Source: Portulaca oleracea (taxonomy: Eukaryota > Streptophyta > Magnoliopsida > Caryophyllales > Portulacaceae). From it: 64,000 bases of DNA. The stretch's first letter is position 1. Every line of letters begins with the position of its first letter. The position numbers and the translations under genes are program-made. The notes beneath the pieces were generated by a model. That model searched no databases, was not told the DNA's origin, and saw only the letters and a program-made list of their open reading frames with translations. The stretch covers positions 27,460,094 through 27,524,093 of the forward strand of contig CM055881.1 in assembly GCA_029582165.1 (NCBI GenBank), given 5' to 3'. Positions 1 to 12,759 of the stretch are shown here, in pieces.

Positions 1-660
1 TATGGACGTTAGAAGTCAGCAGAAGTCGGCGGGCCTCTATAGGCGCTGGCAGCGTTTCCTGCTATCGTCGCATCCAAACATTCTGGGTTAGGCACTGGCA
101 GCGCCTCCAAAGACGCCCCCAGCATCTAACCCTGCCGAAGTTTTTTTTTTCACTTTTTCGGCTTTATCTTTTCCCCCCTTCGCACTTATGTTGTATTGGC
201 TTCTTGGGAAAACTTAGACAACTTTGAATGTAAAACTTTGGGTATTTGCAAACCCTTTCCTCTCAAATCTCTCTCTCTTTATCCTTCAATGTTCTTGGTG
301 GTGGGTTGGAGTACCCCCTTTAGAGCTTGTGGTGTGGACTACCTTCTTCAAGCTTGGTGAGGGTTTCAATGGAGTTTCAATGGGTGTTGGTGGCCAAGCC
401 TTTATGCATCTTTTGAACTTTAAGTTCAATCTTGGTGAGTATTCTTTATAGATTGTCCATATCTTGTCAAGCTTTTGTTGATTTATTGTATTTGAGATCT
501 AGATCTACTCCATTCTCCATTGTTAGGGTTTGGAAGGTGTTGTGAGTTCTACTTGTGGCCATGGATGATGTTGGTGTTTGTAGTGCTTTGGGTTGATTTT
601 TCTTACATTAAATTGAGTTCCCAATCCTTCATGGATCAATTTCAATAACTCATAAATCAA
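1..660 (+). repeat. Unclassified LTR-like fragment
   Basis: No gene is visible. The first 110 bases carry two copies of a short imperfect palindrome: AGGCGCTGGCAGCGTTT at 41-57 and AGGCACTGGCAGCGCCT at 90-106. A pyrimidine-rich tract and transcribed-leader-like sequence follow. Other LTRs in this window (for example 48132-49278) also have palindromes followed by T/C-rich leader, so this is probably the 3' half of an LTR cut by the window edge. The right boundary is arbitrary. Confidence 0.35.
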
Positions 661-2136
661 CAATTACAAACAAATATTAAAAACAGGTGGCCGCATTTTC
701 TACATAAAGTCCCCTTTCGGGATGCAATTCTCAAAACAGATTAGAAAACATTAAAACACATTTAAAGAGCATCCCAAATGGGATTAGAGCATAGTCATTA
801 CCTGGTTAACTTTACTTCACAGCAAAAATGAACACACTTGAGCTCACTAACGACGCGAATTAGCTCGAGCCTAAAATAGAAATAATTATTCTAATCAAAA
901 CGTGCCCTTCCAAGTTAGTATTAACTAACTTCTACCTAACCCTCCCCTAGGAACACTATAGGTTCCCATTAGTCATGAATTCACACTTTAAATTACCTAA
1001 CACATTCCAAGTAATCACATAACAAGATCAAAACAACATTTTCACTCAACAACATTTTTATTAATAATTAACAACAATAAGACAGATTACATTATCCACA
1101 TAAAAAGGGTCATAACTTGACTTCCCGATATCCTATGGGTCTGGTTTTTGACTTTTCGGAAACCTTGGGATGTCTACTAAAACTCTTATGTTGAACTCGA
1201 GACCAAAAACACCCTTTAAGGTCCTCAAAAACGGACATCAATCCAAACTGTCCAGATCTGACCTAGGTCAGGTAATCAGGGTATAACTCGACTTATACAA
1301 CTCCAAAGTCCGATCCATAAAATTCCTATGAAAGCTAACATCTAAGGAACTACCACTTCAAAGGGTTCGATTAAAGGACAACTATACTTATCGTGGTGAC
1401 CCGTTCTTTACACCCTATCGAAACTGTCACGATCCCGATTCTCATATAATTTGTAATTTCGGTTCTAACTTTCATCATTCGATCCCGGAATCCTAATTTG
1501 GGTCTAAAACAATAGCAAAGGTTAAAGTTCTACCCTAAACCAACCAAGGTCTAAAAGGTACCACTTATAACCAACAATTTAAACCTTTCTATGTAAAGAA
1601 CTCAATAATAACGTAATAATAATTAAATACGAAAAGTCGCATAATAGTAACATAAATACGAAAAGTTCAAAATTTTAATATACATAATACATTATAAAAA
1701 AAACAGTAGGAAGATTTTTAAAAACTCTTTTTTTTAAAGAATTATAACATAGTAATAAATATAAACTAATACTTTAACCAAAAAATTACCAAATAACTAC
1801 ACTTCAAAATTATGAATAATATATATAAAATATCTTTGAAAACTAAAATCAACCTTATTTAAACTATCACATGTATCATTTCGCAACCATAACCAAATAA
1901 TTTAGATTTAACAAGATAAACTAACTCTAATACATGCATGAGATAAAAACTAATAAGAATCCTAACATGATTTACAATATACTATATTAATCAAATAAAT
2001 AACACATGAAATCCTAACACTACAATCATGATAACAACAAAAAAAAACAAAAGAAAAAACAAAAGCATGAAGTTACCTACTCATTTAAACCAACTCAGGT
2101 GCAATACATACGAATATCACAATAATAAACATAATA

Positions 2137-2392
2137 CTCCCTCCATTCCATATTAATTATCATAATTTTGACTTTCACGATCTCCAATATCATTCTTTGA
2201 TTGATAATTTTTTGCATAATATGTTATTAACAATTGCAATATTATACTTTTATGATAGTATTTTCATTATGAATCTAATGGTGGTAATTTTATCTAGCAA
2301 CTCATTGTATATATTGAGAAATTTACAGTCAAAATTTTTGAAGTTTAACTGCACAATTTCCAAAGACGACAGTTAATATGGAACGGAGGGAG
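2137..2392. mobile_element. Stowaway-like MITE
   Basis: The 256-bp element begins CTCCCTCCATTCC and ends with the inverse GGAACGGAGGGAG, flanked by TA on both sides (2135-2136 and 2393-2394). These are the hallmark ends and TA target duplication of Stowaway (Tc1/mariner) MITEs. The interior is A+T-rich and non-coding. Confidence 0.88.
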
Positions 2393-3100
2393 TAATTTAC
2401 ACTAATAACATTATAAACTTGTAGGAACACACAGTCATGTTTAGCCATACCATTACAACTATATCAATTAACATATAAACAATATTACCCACAAAAAGGA
2501 AACTACAAAACTAATGAACCCTAATAATCAGATTTTATAACAGTAATCATGTTGCAATTTTTTCAATAAATTTTTAATGAAATAATACAATAATATTAGT
2601 AAGAATACAAAGGAAAACTAAATTAGGGTTAGGGTTATACAACACCAAAAGGGTGGATGTGGGTGGTGGTCGTCACACGAGCAGGCGGCACATCACGCAA
2701 GTAGAACAGATGGTGGTCGTCGGACGTCGGAGAGTCGGCGGAGAAAGAAAGGAAAGAAGTCACGTAGGGTTTCCTTGGGGTTTTTGATATCTACTTAACT
2801 ACCCTCAAACCCTTCTTAATCCATACTAACCCAACCTAATTCTGCCACTAACCCATCTACACTAACCGTCTACCCAACTCTAACTAGGATTTACTACTAC
2901 TTCCATCTAATACAATACCTAATACTATTACAATACTACTACCTCCCAAGATGAGAAAAAAAAGATTAACATAATAATAATATTAACCATACCCACCTAA
3001 CATTGCTAATAAGCGTATAATAGTACCCATATAAAATAATAATCAAATAAAAATAATATTAATATTAATACTAATAACAATAATAATAATAGTAGTCACG

Positions 3101-3102
3101 TA

Positions 3103-3144
<42 letters not shown>

Positions 3145-3185
3145 TCAATAATAAATATAATAATCACATAGTAATAATGATGATG

Positions 3186-3240
<55 letters not shown>

Positions 3241-3260
3241 CAATAATAATAATAATGATA
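3101..3260. repeat. (TAA)n microsatellite cluster
   Basis: This is an imperfect trinucleotide TAA/AAT tract, interrupted near 3146-3180 and again by TGA triplets. It is A+T-rich simple sequence with no coding potential, and it continues in degenerate form to about 3560. Confidence 0.9.
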
Positions 3261-3985
3261 GTAACAATATCATTAACTCAATTCTAATATAGCTCAACTC
3301 CTACTTCTAACAAGAATGAGATCTAACTCCTAACTAATTCTAATACTGACATGATTTCTACTACTACTAACTAGTAATAATAATTAATACTACTAATACT
3401 ATTTCTAACAAACTAACACTACTAATTCTAATCCGAAAATAATAGAGATAATAAGATCATGTAATCATATAAGTCATATAATAATAGTAGTAATAATAAT
3501 CTGAGAATAGTCATCACGCAATACTACCAATAATAATAATAATGATAATAAAACGCGAACAATAATAATCACATAATCCATCCAATTATAATAACACATG
3601 AAATTACGAATACACCCTTACTCCCAAGAAATTCTCATGCATGTAAGAAATTACTAAAATACCCTTGTTAGTCCCTCAACGGTCCTACGAGCTCAAGTGT
3701 TAGTATAAATAATCACAAACGAATTCTAAATAATTAACGGAGTCAACTTAAATTACTAACGTCGTAATGGTCAACACACTTGAATTTTTCGGGGTTTTAC
3801 ATCATTACCCCCTTAAAAGAAGTTTCGTCCTCAAAACTTAAACTCAACACTAACGGTCTGTCAAATAGAACTAACGGTGGCGCTAACCGAAAATTCGGGG
3901 TTTTACATTGGTCCTACTAGGTCACACAAGTCAGTGCCCTGGAAAAATGTTTGTAACCTAAGTAATATTGTATTACATTTAGAAA

Positions 3986-4631
3986 TGTTGGGAACTGATT
4001 TCTGTGAGAAATCAGCCCAACACGGACCGAATTGGGTTCAACACGAACCTTGTTGACCCAACACGGTTCGTGTTGGGACACCACGGTCCGTGCTGTCCAT
4101 GGGCCGAGTTAATGGACCTTCTGGAGTCCAACACGGACCGTGTTGTGCTTGAGAAGCGCGTTGTTGCGCTAAGTCGGCCCTTTAGGGTTTTGAACCATCT
4201 CCCTAGGTTTTCTAAACACTATATAAAGGGGTTTCTGTGAGAGATTATTCCACACCAACTGCCTGAAACTCTTAGAGAGATACCAGGGTGATTTCCTGAG
4301 TTCCTCTCTCTTTTAGTTTGCAGTTCTTGTTTCCGGAAACATTATCTGTTTCCCGAAACATTCTCATATACTCAATACATACATCTTAACTTGAGATTCG
4401 TCTCGATCGGGTCAATCTAGCAATCGGGTTTCCAGAGTGCTGCGTGGACTTTTCAGTGGAGGATTTCAACATTGGAATCTGAAAGGTCAACCTCTTCTTC
4501 AACCGGAATTAGCGATCAGGTATAATTACTAAATCCTCTGCAATTGTTGTGATTAATTGTTTATAATCGTTATGAATATTCCGCCAATTAATCTATATCT
4601 ATTTAGGAAATAGATAACCTAAATCCTAACA
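3986..4631 (+). repeat. 5' LTR of a Ty1-copia element
   Basis: The 646-bp LTR begins TGTTGGGA and ends TCCTAACA, short inverted ends of the TG...CA type, and abuts a primer-binding site. A TATA box (TATATAAAG, 4220-4228) marks the promoter. Upstream of it, 4017-4145 carries a cluster of short palindromes; the best are CAACACGGTTCGTGTTG (4059-4075) and CAACACGGACCGTGTTG (4129-4145). No matching 3' LTR was found, so the element is truncated on its right. Confidence 0.85.
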
Positions 4632-4632
4632 G

Positions 4633-4645
4633 TGGTATCAGAGCC
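4633..4645 (+). other. Retrotransposon primer-binding site
   Basis: TGGTATCAGAGCC starts two bases after the LTR end. It is complementary to the 3' end of initiator methionine tRNA, the usual primer for plant Ty1-copia reverse transcription. Confidence 0.92.
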
Positions 4646-7575
4646 ACCAATTGCATGCTAAAGTATTGTACTTGAATTCATAAATAATCTTGTCAATTGT
4701 TGAATTATTTCATGAATTTGCTAGAGTAGTTTTAATGCCTAAAATTCGAAACTTTATGAAAGTTTTAATCTTTAATATTCTTAATAGTAAATCTGAAATT
4801 TTATTGTAAAGTTTCATGCATTGTTATTATTTATTTCTTATAGTATTTGATTAATCGATTTTATGTTTGTTTAATTGTTAAATATAGCATGAACTTGATT
4901 TAAATTTGAATATTTTAGAAACAATCATGTTTAATATTGTTAAACAGTAGGCAATACATGAAATAGATCTAAATTTACAAAATAGAGTTTTGTAGATTTA
5001 TTTTCTGATTTAGTTTATTTACGGTAAATTTAATGAAAAATTCGAACTAAAATATCAAACGAATTCGAAAATTTCTGAAATTTTTACTGGAGATGTCTGG
5101 AAGTGTTCTGGACTTTCCATAATTTTTGTAGATTTTTCCCAATTAAAATGGATTCTAATTGAGTTTTCAGATCTGAAGAGAATTAAAATCCGTTTCATTC
5201 TCTGAATTTTATAAATTATTAGAAATTTGTAAAACTTCTGAAATTTTTACAGTAGGTTACTGGATATTAATACTTTTAGGGGGAAATTTTTTTCGTTAAT
5301 TTATCCGATTAAATTATTTTTTAATTTAGATTTTTAGATCTGAGAGAAATAAATTTGTTACTTCTCTGAATTTTGTAAATTTATAGAAATTTGCAAATTT
5401 TCTGAAAATTTTACAGTAGGTTACTGGGTAAATTTTCGTGAATTTTCGAAATCATTAACTAATTTTCCTTTAATTTTTAGATTAACAGTGAAGTAAAATT
5501 GTTTACTTCTCTTATTTTATTCTAATTTTCGAAATTTGATAAAAATATGAAATTTTTACAGTAGCATATTGGATGAACCTACTGTATGGGAAAATTATAA
5601 AATTTGATTTTTGAACTTATCGGACTGTTCTTATTTGTTTTCCTCTTAAACGGAGAATTAAAAGGTTTACTTCCTTAAAATTTTACAATCTTTTGAAAAT
5701 TGTTAAAATTCCGGAAAATTTTCAAATTGGGATATTAGATAACACTATGATATGAAAATATTGAATTCGATAAATTTTGATATTTTTATTTAAGTTTTCA
5801 TTCACGAAATTAACCAATACTGTGAAGCAACACGGACCGTGTTGAGCCAACACGGACCGTGTTGCCAGCAGTTTTGGTGAATTCGTGTATTTTAGGGTTT
5901 AAAATTAATTTTAGAAATTAATTATTAAATCCTATTGCTACTAAATCAATTGATAGACATAAAATCTATTAATAAATTTATAAAGTTTAAGAAACTTGCA
6001 ATATCTTTAAAAGATATAGTATCTTTTAGATTTCTTGATTTTAGGAAAATCGAGTATTTTGTGTGTATAGGTATAAAATCCTAAATCTGTTTAGGTAACT
6101 AAGGTTGTGTTCGGCAATAGCATTTGGGATGACGTTTAGCGTCCTTACCAAGTCTAACCTCTAATTGCATAAATATTAGCATTCGGTAAACTAGCGTTTT
6201 GAGGAGCGTTTAGCGTTTTAAGCAGCGTTTTGCGAAACGTTAATAAAGTTAACGTTTAGCGTTTGGAATAGCGTTTCATATTTTTTAGTAAAAAAATATC
6301 CTTTGAAAATTTTATCTTTGGAAATTATTGATATCCTTTTATGTCAATTCACATGAATCTACTAATTCAACCGCTAAATTTACCGAACACAATTCTCGTT
6401 TGACCATTCATCCGCTATCAGATATTTAAAGCGCTATCCACTACCTAAAGCGCTATCCGCTATCTAAAACGCTAATTTTGACGAACATGGCCTAAGATAA
6501 AATTTGGAATTTTGTTTATTTTATTAATCATGCAAAATTTTTAGGAAACTTTATTTAGTATTTGTTTCCTTATATATGTTGTGTTGCGATTATATATGCC
6601 TTTATATTTTGTTATTTAAGCATGTGTTATATTTGATATAATTATTGCAATATTACATGTTTGCATGTACTTATAGTATGGCCATAGATAGTCGGTTTTA
6701 CCGGTCTGCATACCGGGTTGGGTGAAATACGGCATGGTGTCGTCGTTGAATTAATTTTAAATTTAAATTTTCAGTTAAGTTTATTTTAATTCATGTAAGG
6801 CCTCAATTGTGAGGTCCACTTTGTAAATTTGTTGTAATTGGAGATATCAAGTTGAGTGGGAGCCCAATAGCAATGGAGGTGGTGATTCGAGAGGGAGCCC
6901 ATCCAAGGAAGTTGCAAAATCCAAGAAGAGTTTCTTGAAGACTGTCAAGGCTTAATTAAAATTAGTTTGATTAAGTCTAGGTGGCCATACTAGGGGTTTT
7001 ATTTTATGCTTTAATTTGTTATAGCATGTTGTTTTATTATTCCTTTTATGCTTTTCGAAAGAGTTCACCTAGAATTACATGCTTAGGATAATAAAACCTA
7101 CTCTAAAAAATGAATTATTGCTTAACCTATCGAAACACCACTTAGATGGATAAATAAAGAAAGCCAAAGCGAATTATTTGTCCATCATTAATAAGTAGGG
7201 TGGGAGCTAGGTCAATTCAAATTGGCTATCAAAATAGTTTTTGGCCAAAAGTAGAGGAAGAGAAATATCGTATTCGATACAAATTTTTTGCCAAGAGTCA
7301 TTTTGAATGATCGATCATAAGATGATCCACCAAAGGTAACATGGGCTCGAGTTCTGTTGGGCCAAAGTCCACTTGAGCCCATGGGTCTTGGTTACAATTA
7401 AAACACTAAGTGAGAGTTAATAAAGTGTTTTGATTTGAAATTAAAATTAGTTTAATTTCTTTTGATGAATAATAACTAAAATGAACCAATTTTGTCTCGT
7501 AGAATTATTTATGTCTTTTCACTCAAACATCCACCACTAATAAAATATTGTTTTCTCCTTGAGAAAGAGAAAAAA
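4646..7575 (+). repeat. Non-coding leader of the copia element
   Basis: This is A+T-rich sequence between the primer-binding site and the first gag-like sequence, with no sustained reading frame. Two more copies of the LTR palindrome CAACACGGACCGTGTTG sit at 5828-5844 and 5848-5864. The stretch from about 6780 to 7150 is clearly related, in inverse orientation, to about 37840-38260; both contain a GTGGGAGCCCA block and an AGTTCACCTAGAAT block. A Tourist-type MITE interrupts it at 6103-6492. Confidence 0.6.
6103..6492. mobile_element. Tourist-like (PIF/Harbinger) MITE
   Basis: The 390-bp element has ends GGTTGTGTTCGGCAA and, inverted, GGCCATGTTCGTCAA, with TAA duplicated on both sides (6100-6102, 6493-6495). 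The 3-bp TWA duplication points to PIF/Harbinger. The left half repeats GCGTTT/AGCGTTT words and the right half repeats GCGCTATCC words. It is nested inside the copia leader. Confidence 0.78.
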
Positions 7576-7579
7576 CAAT

Positions 7580-10500
7580 TACACCAATTCCTTAATTGGC
7601 ATCGCCATCACAAGATTGTCTTGGAGGCGAATAAAAGAAACATGTCTTTGATATAACATTGAGCTAGGCATCAATATTAAGAGGTCAATCAAGCCAAATG
7701 AATACATGTAATGTCTCAAAATGTTTGAAGATTAGAGGAAGGATTTCAATATTACCAACTCAAAATCAAGTTCATCGAACTAGTTAGAGTTGATAAATAT
7801 GAAACCAATAACCAGATAGTCTCGGTTATGCTAGATAAAGGCTAATTGATGGCACTCATGTTCTGAAATAATTTGAGTATTTTAAAACATGATAAACCTC
7901 AGATCCTCGCTTTAGCCAAAATGTTGACAACCAAAGATAGTCTTTTAGTGAAAGGGAAAATAAGATTTAAGAAATCTATCAAAGACAAGAAGTCAAAGGA
8001 AAGGTAAGGACAAACAGTTGTACATACTCAACCAATGACAGCAACCGGTTAACAATCAGATCATGTATGACACTGGGAGCGTGCATAACTATAAGGAAGA
8101 CTTGAGATATGATTTCAATTCTAGGCAAATGCGTATATGATACACACTACCCTTATTAAACCCACTTTGAGTATAAAATACCGGCTGTGAAAACTCGCAT
8201 TTATGCAAATGTGCAGGATCTACAACAAAGTAGATGTGCTTTGAAGGATGAGAGTCAACCTACAAAAGGGAACATGCAATTAGTTATAGTTTCTCATGAA
8301 GAGTTGGTTGTTTATCCATTTCCTCAAGACTTATAATAGAAATTTATAGGTGATTCTCTGTTCTCATTATAAGTAGAAATTTGATTTCAGGCTCTCAGTG
8401 AGAGAGAGAGGATCTCGGATAAACACACACAACACATCGAAACCAAAAGGTTTGAAAGGAATAACTCATGTTCAAACTTAAACATTGTAACTATCTATTA
8501 ATTCATGCAAATCAGAGCGCATTCGAAAGCGTCACAGTGATAGACTTTTGAATAATAAGACTTTGAAACATGTGATGTCTGCAAAGCATGACTATACCTT
8601 TTACAAGAAAGGGTGAACGTGCCAACAAACACTCATGCATATGGATGTATGTAGTCCAATTGAGCACAAGTACAAGGGATGAATTACTTCAAATCTTCAA
8701 AGATGAATAAAATAACACATGGTGATTCATGTCTATGAGATTCATCTGAAACTGGAATGTTAAAATAGTTTAAAGATTTCCAAAATGAAGTAGTCTTGGC
8801 GAAATAATGAGAGCACCAAGATACGATCGAAAGGATGCTAATGGTTGAGCAAAGAGTTTGAAAAAATAACTCAAATGAAACATAATTCTGGCACTATAAG
8901 CTTAAGTCATATTAATCAGAAATGCATTCAGAAATTGCATAGTGCAGGATTTTGGAATACCTAAACTTTGAAAAGTTCAATGTTCGTAAAACATGTCTGA
9001 TGGGTAAGATGATTAAAATCACCTCTTGTTGGAATTGGTGAACAAGCTAATGACTTATTAGGATGCAAACATATTGATGTATGTGGGCCTATGAGAACTA
9101 GTGCTAGAAGAAGGTTTACGACACTATTTCATCACTTTCAGTGACGATTTTAGTAGATACGGATATATCTACTTAATACGCCACAAGTCCAAATCCTTTG
9201 AAAATGTTCAAAGAGTTTCAAAGTGAAGTACAAAACCAACTTGGCTAGAAAATCAAAACCCTTCAATTAGATTGAGGAGGTGAGTATTTAAGCCAAAGAT
9301 TTCATTGACCATTCCAGAGAATGTGGAATTGTTTCATAACTCTCTCCTCTAGGAATTTGACAATTCAATGACGTATCTAAAGGAGGAATCACACCTTATT
9401 AGATATGGTGCAAATAATGATGGTTGAGTCAACATTTCCGGTTGCCTTTTGGGGATACATGCAGTTAACCATAGCTCTAATTACTGAGTATAGATTATCT
9501 AAAGCACTAGAGAAGACACCGGCCATAAGAGTGGTTATTGAACCATTTTCTGAAACAAAGGAGTATCACTTCTACAAACTGTTGTAGAGGAAAGTGTTTG
9601 TGTCTCAAAATGCTTTCTTCTTAGAGAATATGTTATTCTCTAAAAGAAAGAGTGGGACAGTTTTTGAACTTACCGAAGTTCAAGAGACACAAAACACTAT
9701 AATCATCACCTAAACTCCGCTACTTGACCCTAGCTCAAGTTTTCCTATTGGTCGGAAAATTAAGAACGAGGTTGAGGCAGTAAAAGATCCTCAAAACGTT
9801 GAGGAGGAGGTGCCATGAACATTACTCCAAGCAAGGTCAGGTAAATAACTTCGTCAGCCACAAAGATATCGATCTTCTATGGATGAGCGTGATATGTTAC
9901 TTTTAGAAAGTAATGACTCTATCTACATCAAAGAAGCTTTAGCAAATCAAGTTTCCATAAGGTCTAAAATGGACTCCATGTATGCAACCAAGTTTAGAAC
10001 TCGGTTGATTTGTCTGAAGGTGTGATCCACCAGACATAGGAGGGTTTTAAGGCAAAACATGGGTTCATTAAGATAGACATCAAGACTGACTTCAAAATTT
10101 GATTTGGAAGAAAGGTATGTACTGGACACAACTGAATGGTCTTTTGTTGGAATACTTGTAAACTTCAAGAGACCATCTGTGGTCTTAAGGAAGCTTCTAA
10201 GAGTTGGAATCATTGACCTTCTTGACCAGGATACCAAAAAGTTTGATATACTGGGAAGTGCCAAAGATAATATTGTGTTTGCAAGAAGTTCAGTGGGAGC
10301 AATGCGTTTTTTGATACTGTATGTGATTGACATACTGCCTACTGAGAGGAAGATTCCCATGTTGCGGCTTCTGAGGTTGACTTGGGAATAATTCAAAGTG
10401 AAGGATTGGTGGGGCTAAGAATTTTCTTGGAGACAAGATCTATAATGATAGATTAAAGATTTTGATTGTTTGAATCAAAGTTAACTAGGTGTTGAATAGT

Positions 10501-11110
10501 TCAACCCACTTCGAGAATGGATTAATTTCCATAAATCATGGCATATCCTTAGGGAATTTGATTGTCTCAAAACAATCAGAAGATCTAAAAAGGATGAGAC
10601 ATATAACTCATGCTTCAGGCATGAGATTAATGTATGCCACGAGATGTTCAAAGCCCAACATAACATATACATTGTATATGTATAAGCAAAACTAAGGATG
10701 TGTCCTAAGTCTAAAGTGGTTGATAAAAGTTAAAGTGTGAAGAGTTGCATTGATGCTACACTTATGACAGAGAGATATGATTGTCTGAAAGGTCAGAGAA
10801 AATTATACGATCTATTTGAGTGGTATTGAGGTGAGCTGGAAGAAGTTCCTAACATGACATGCGTTTAATTTTACAAAATAAGACAAGCATGACACGACTT
10901 TAGAAGTTGTGACAGAAAACGTTAGGATTGTGAAGTTCGTTTCAGAATTGGGTGATGTTTCTAGCCTTGCGAGAGAAATGGAGCCTTGTTGATAGGAGCC
11001 ATCACTCAAGCAAAGGAACTGAAGCTCACTGTAAATTCAAACATGAGTTCCGGAAATATCTTCCTGAATGAAAGGTCATAAGTGAGATGGTATATGTGTG
11101 AGGTTCATTG
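7580..11110 (+). pseudogene. Decayed Ty1-copia gag-pol
   Basis: Translated pieces in shifting frames follow the copia order. A protease-like MYDTGSVHNY lies near 8065. A GAG-pre-integrase stretch lies at about 8880-9020. The integrase core (DVCGPM, then a SRYGYIYLIR-like run and a KRRNHTLLDMVQ-like end) spans 9080-9490. Reverse transcriptase spans about 9960-10690 and includes LYVIDILPTERKIPML, the position of the catalytic YVDDI box. RNase H remains run from about 10800 to 11060. Frequent stops and frameshifts mean it cannot make a polyprotein. The RNase H wording is closest to the Tork/Angela lineages, by my judgement only. Confidence 0.88.
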
Positions 11111-11193
11111 CAAGTATTATATACTAAACCCCTGTTGTAGTTATAGCATGATAGTCATGCATGGGCAATAGGTATTGAACACATTCCGCAATA

Positions 11194-11417
11194 GGCCCCC
11201 ATATTTTAAGGTAATTAGCAATTGCTTGGAGACAAATTCAATTATTTGAACATGTTTTCGGCAAGATTTTAGTGGTATGTCGCTTCAAGGTTTTATTTTT
11301 GAAGAGTGTCATCACTAAAAATGAGGGACATTTGTAGTTGAGGTAATATCACCATAAACATGTTCAAATAATGAAATTTGTCTCCTAGAAATTGCTAGCC
11401 TTAAGATATGGGGGGTC
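11194..11417. mobile_element. Short foldback MITE
   Basis: Inverted arms of about 65 bp run from GGCCCCCATATTTTAAGG on the left to CCTTAAGATATGGGGGGTC on the right; both contain GGAGACAAATT and ATTTGAACATGTTT on their own strands. The internal spacer is about 90 bp. No clear target duplication could be fixed, so the superfamily is unknown. Confidence 0.7.
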
Positions 11418-11481
11418 AAAAATACATTCTAGAAAAATGGGAGCCTAAAAATAGTTTTCACAAAATGTGAGGTACCCCTAA

Positions 11482-11709
11482 GGGTCCGTTTGGATCTAGG
11501 AAAACAACATGAAAAAAAATAATTTGAAAAATGAGAAATTTTCCTTTGTTTGGATTGAAGAAAAATGAATGGAAAAAAATAGTTAGAAAACTACAAGGAA
11601 AATTTAGGGAAACAAAGAACAAAAAATTTTCCCTTTCTCTCCCTCTCATCTCTCACGACTCTCTTGATTCTCTCTCTCTCTTTAACGCTCTTCTCTCTCT
11701 CTAACTCTC

Positions 11710-11740
<31 letters not shown>

Positions 11741-11834
11741 AGTTTCACTCTCTCTCTCTCTCTAAGTCTATTAACTCTGTCTCTCTCTCTCTCTCTCTCT
11801 CTTTCTTTCTCATTTCTCTCTCTCGATCTCTTTA

Positions 11835-11871
<37 letters not shown>

Positions 11872-12140
11872 AACTCTCTTCTCTCTCTCTCCCAAATCAC
11901 ATTAGATGATCTAGAAAAGTAAAGATTGACATTTACAAGTTTCCATGCAATTTTCCATGCATTTTTCCTCATATCAAATAAGGAAAAGAAAATTGAATGG
12001 AAAATACATATTTTTTTCTTTCAACTTTTACTTAAACCAAACTATAGAAAGAAATTTACTTTACCAAAAAAAAAACTTCCTCCTAATTTTTTTTCCACGA
12101 GATTTTTTTTCAGCCTGTTTTCTTAGGTCCAAACAGACTC
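11482..12140. mobile_element. PIF/Harbinger-like MITE with CT-rich core
   Basis: The 659-bp element has ends GGGTCCGTTTGG and, inverted, GAGTCTGTTTGG, with TAA on both sides (11479-11481, 12141-12143). The arms stay related for about 45 bp. The core, 11636-11890, is nearly pure CT dinucleotide on this strand. A half copy of the same family in the opposite sense lies at 19624-19910. Confidence 0.82.
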
Positions 12141-12143
12141 TAA

Positions 12144-12622
12144 GTCTTTTTTTTTTCAAAGTATTAGTGGTAACCTATATTATAGAAAATGTACATTTTA
12201 TGTGTAATTCTAATTTTTTTGAAAAAATACAAACCAATAATTGATTTTATGTAACTTATGATGTTTACAAACCTTAAAACAATGAAACATATATTTATAA
12301 GAATTTAAATATTTAAAATATATCTTTTAGTGTAATTTGACTAAAATTTAAGATAATTAATAACCATTTTAAGTCAAGATACTTACCATTTTAATATTGA
12401 AAATCGCTTCAGTAGCCATATTATGTTATATTGAACTACCAATAAACATAAAAAAATGATGTGCATTAAGCCGTGTTTGAAGGAGTAAACAGCATTTTAA
12501 TTAGCTAAAAACAGTCAAGATGTTCAAACCCTTTTACTCGTGGTCAGACCAACTGGTCTTAAAACACGACCACAACCATGGACAAAATTCAGAATCCTCC
12601 TTGAAAATTGAATCATTCTCTC
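12144..12622. other. Intergenic and upstream region of the TIR gene
   Basis: A+T-rich sequence without a gene. From about 12470 it becomes less A+T-rich, as expected for the proximal promoter of the gene at 12760. No named element was identified. Confidence 0.5.
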
Positions 12623-12630
12623 TATAAATA
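12623..12630 (+). promoter_or_regulatory. TATA box of the TIR-only gene
   Basis: TATAAATA follows a CT-rich stretch and lies 130 bp before the chosen ATG, leaving room for a 5' UTR of about 100 bp. Position and motif fit a plant core promoter. The transcription start is not shown by sequence alone. Confidence 0.6.
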
Positions 12631-12759
12631 CATTTAACTCGCCCAAACAAAAACCCATTCAATCAAATCGAATACCACTTTTGTACTTTACAAATAGGAT
12701 CAAAAGTACACACCTTTTACATAAACCCTAACTATTTTTGTCTCAATTTAGTGCATGCC

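Larger units (their letters stand above)
661..3801 (-). repeat. Ty3/gypsy-type long LTR, minus strand (probable)
   Basis: Read on the minus strand, 3840-3790 runs from a short block coding for GAGGACGAAACTTC, through a G-run, into TGTAAAACCCCG. That is the usual join between the end of a chromovirus polyprotein and the start of its LTR. A second TGTAAAACCCCG lies about 100 bases away (3889-3907). The long A+T-rich stretch to the left contains no gene and holds a MITE and microsatellites. No primer-binding site was found at the left side, so the left end is a guess and the element may be a truncated 3' LTR. Confidence 0.4.

Noticed and set aside
2620..2640. Telomere-like TTAGGG words
   Set aside because: Only about two imperfect copies; no interstitial telomere array.
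4017..4145. CRISPR-like spaced palindromes
   Set aside because: Spacing is irregular, copies are imperfect, and they lie in an LTR promoter of a plant genome.
11701..11895. Arg/Glu-rich open frame on the minus strand
   Set aside because: It is a translation of the CT-dinucleotide core of a MITE.
12751..12759. GTG as start of the TIR-only protein
   Set aside because: The eukaryotic start is the in-frame ATG at 12760; GTG is only a coding triplet-like extension.
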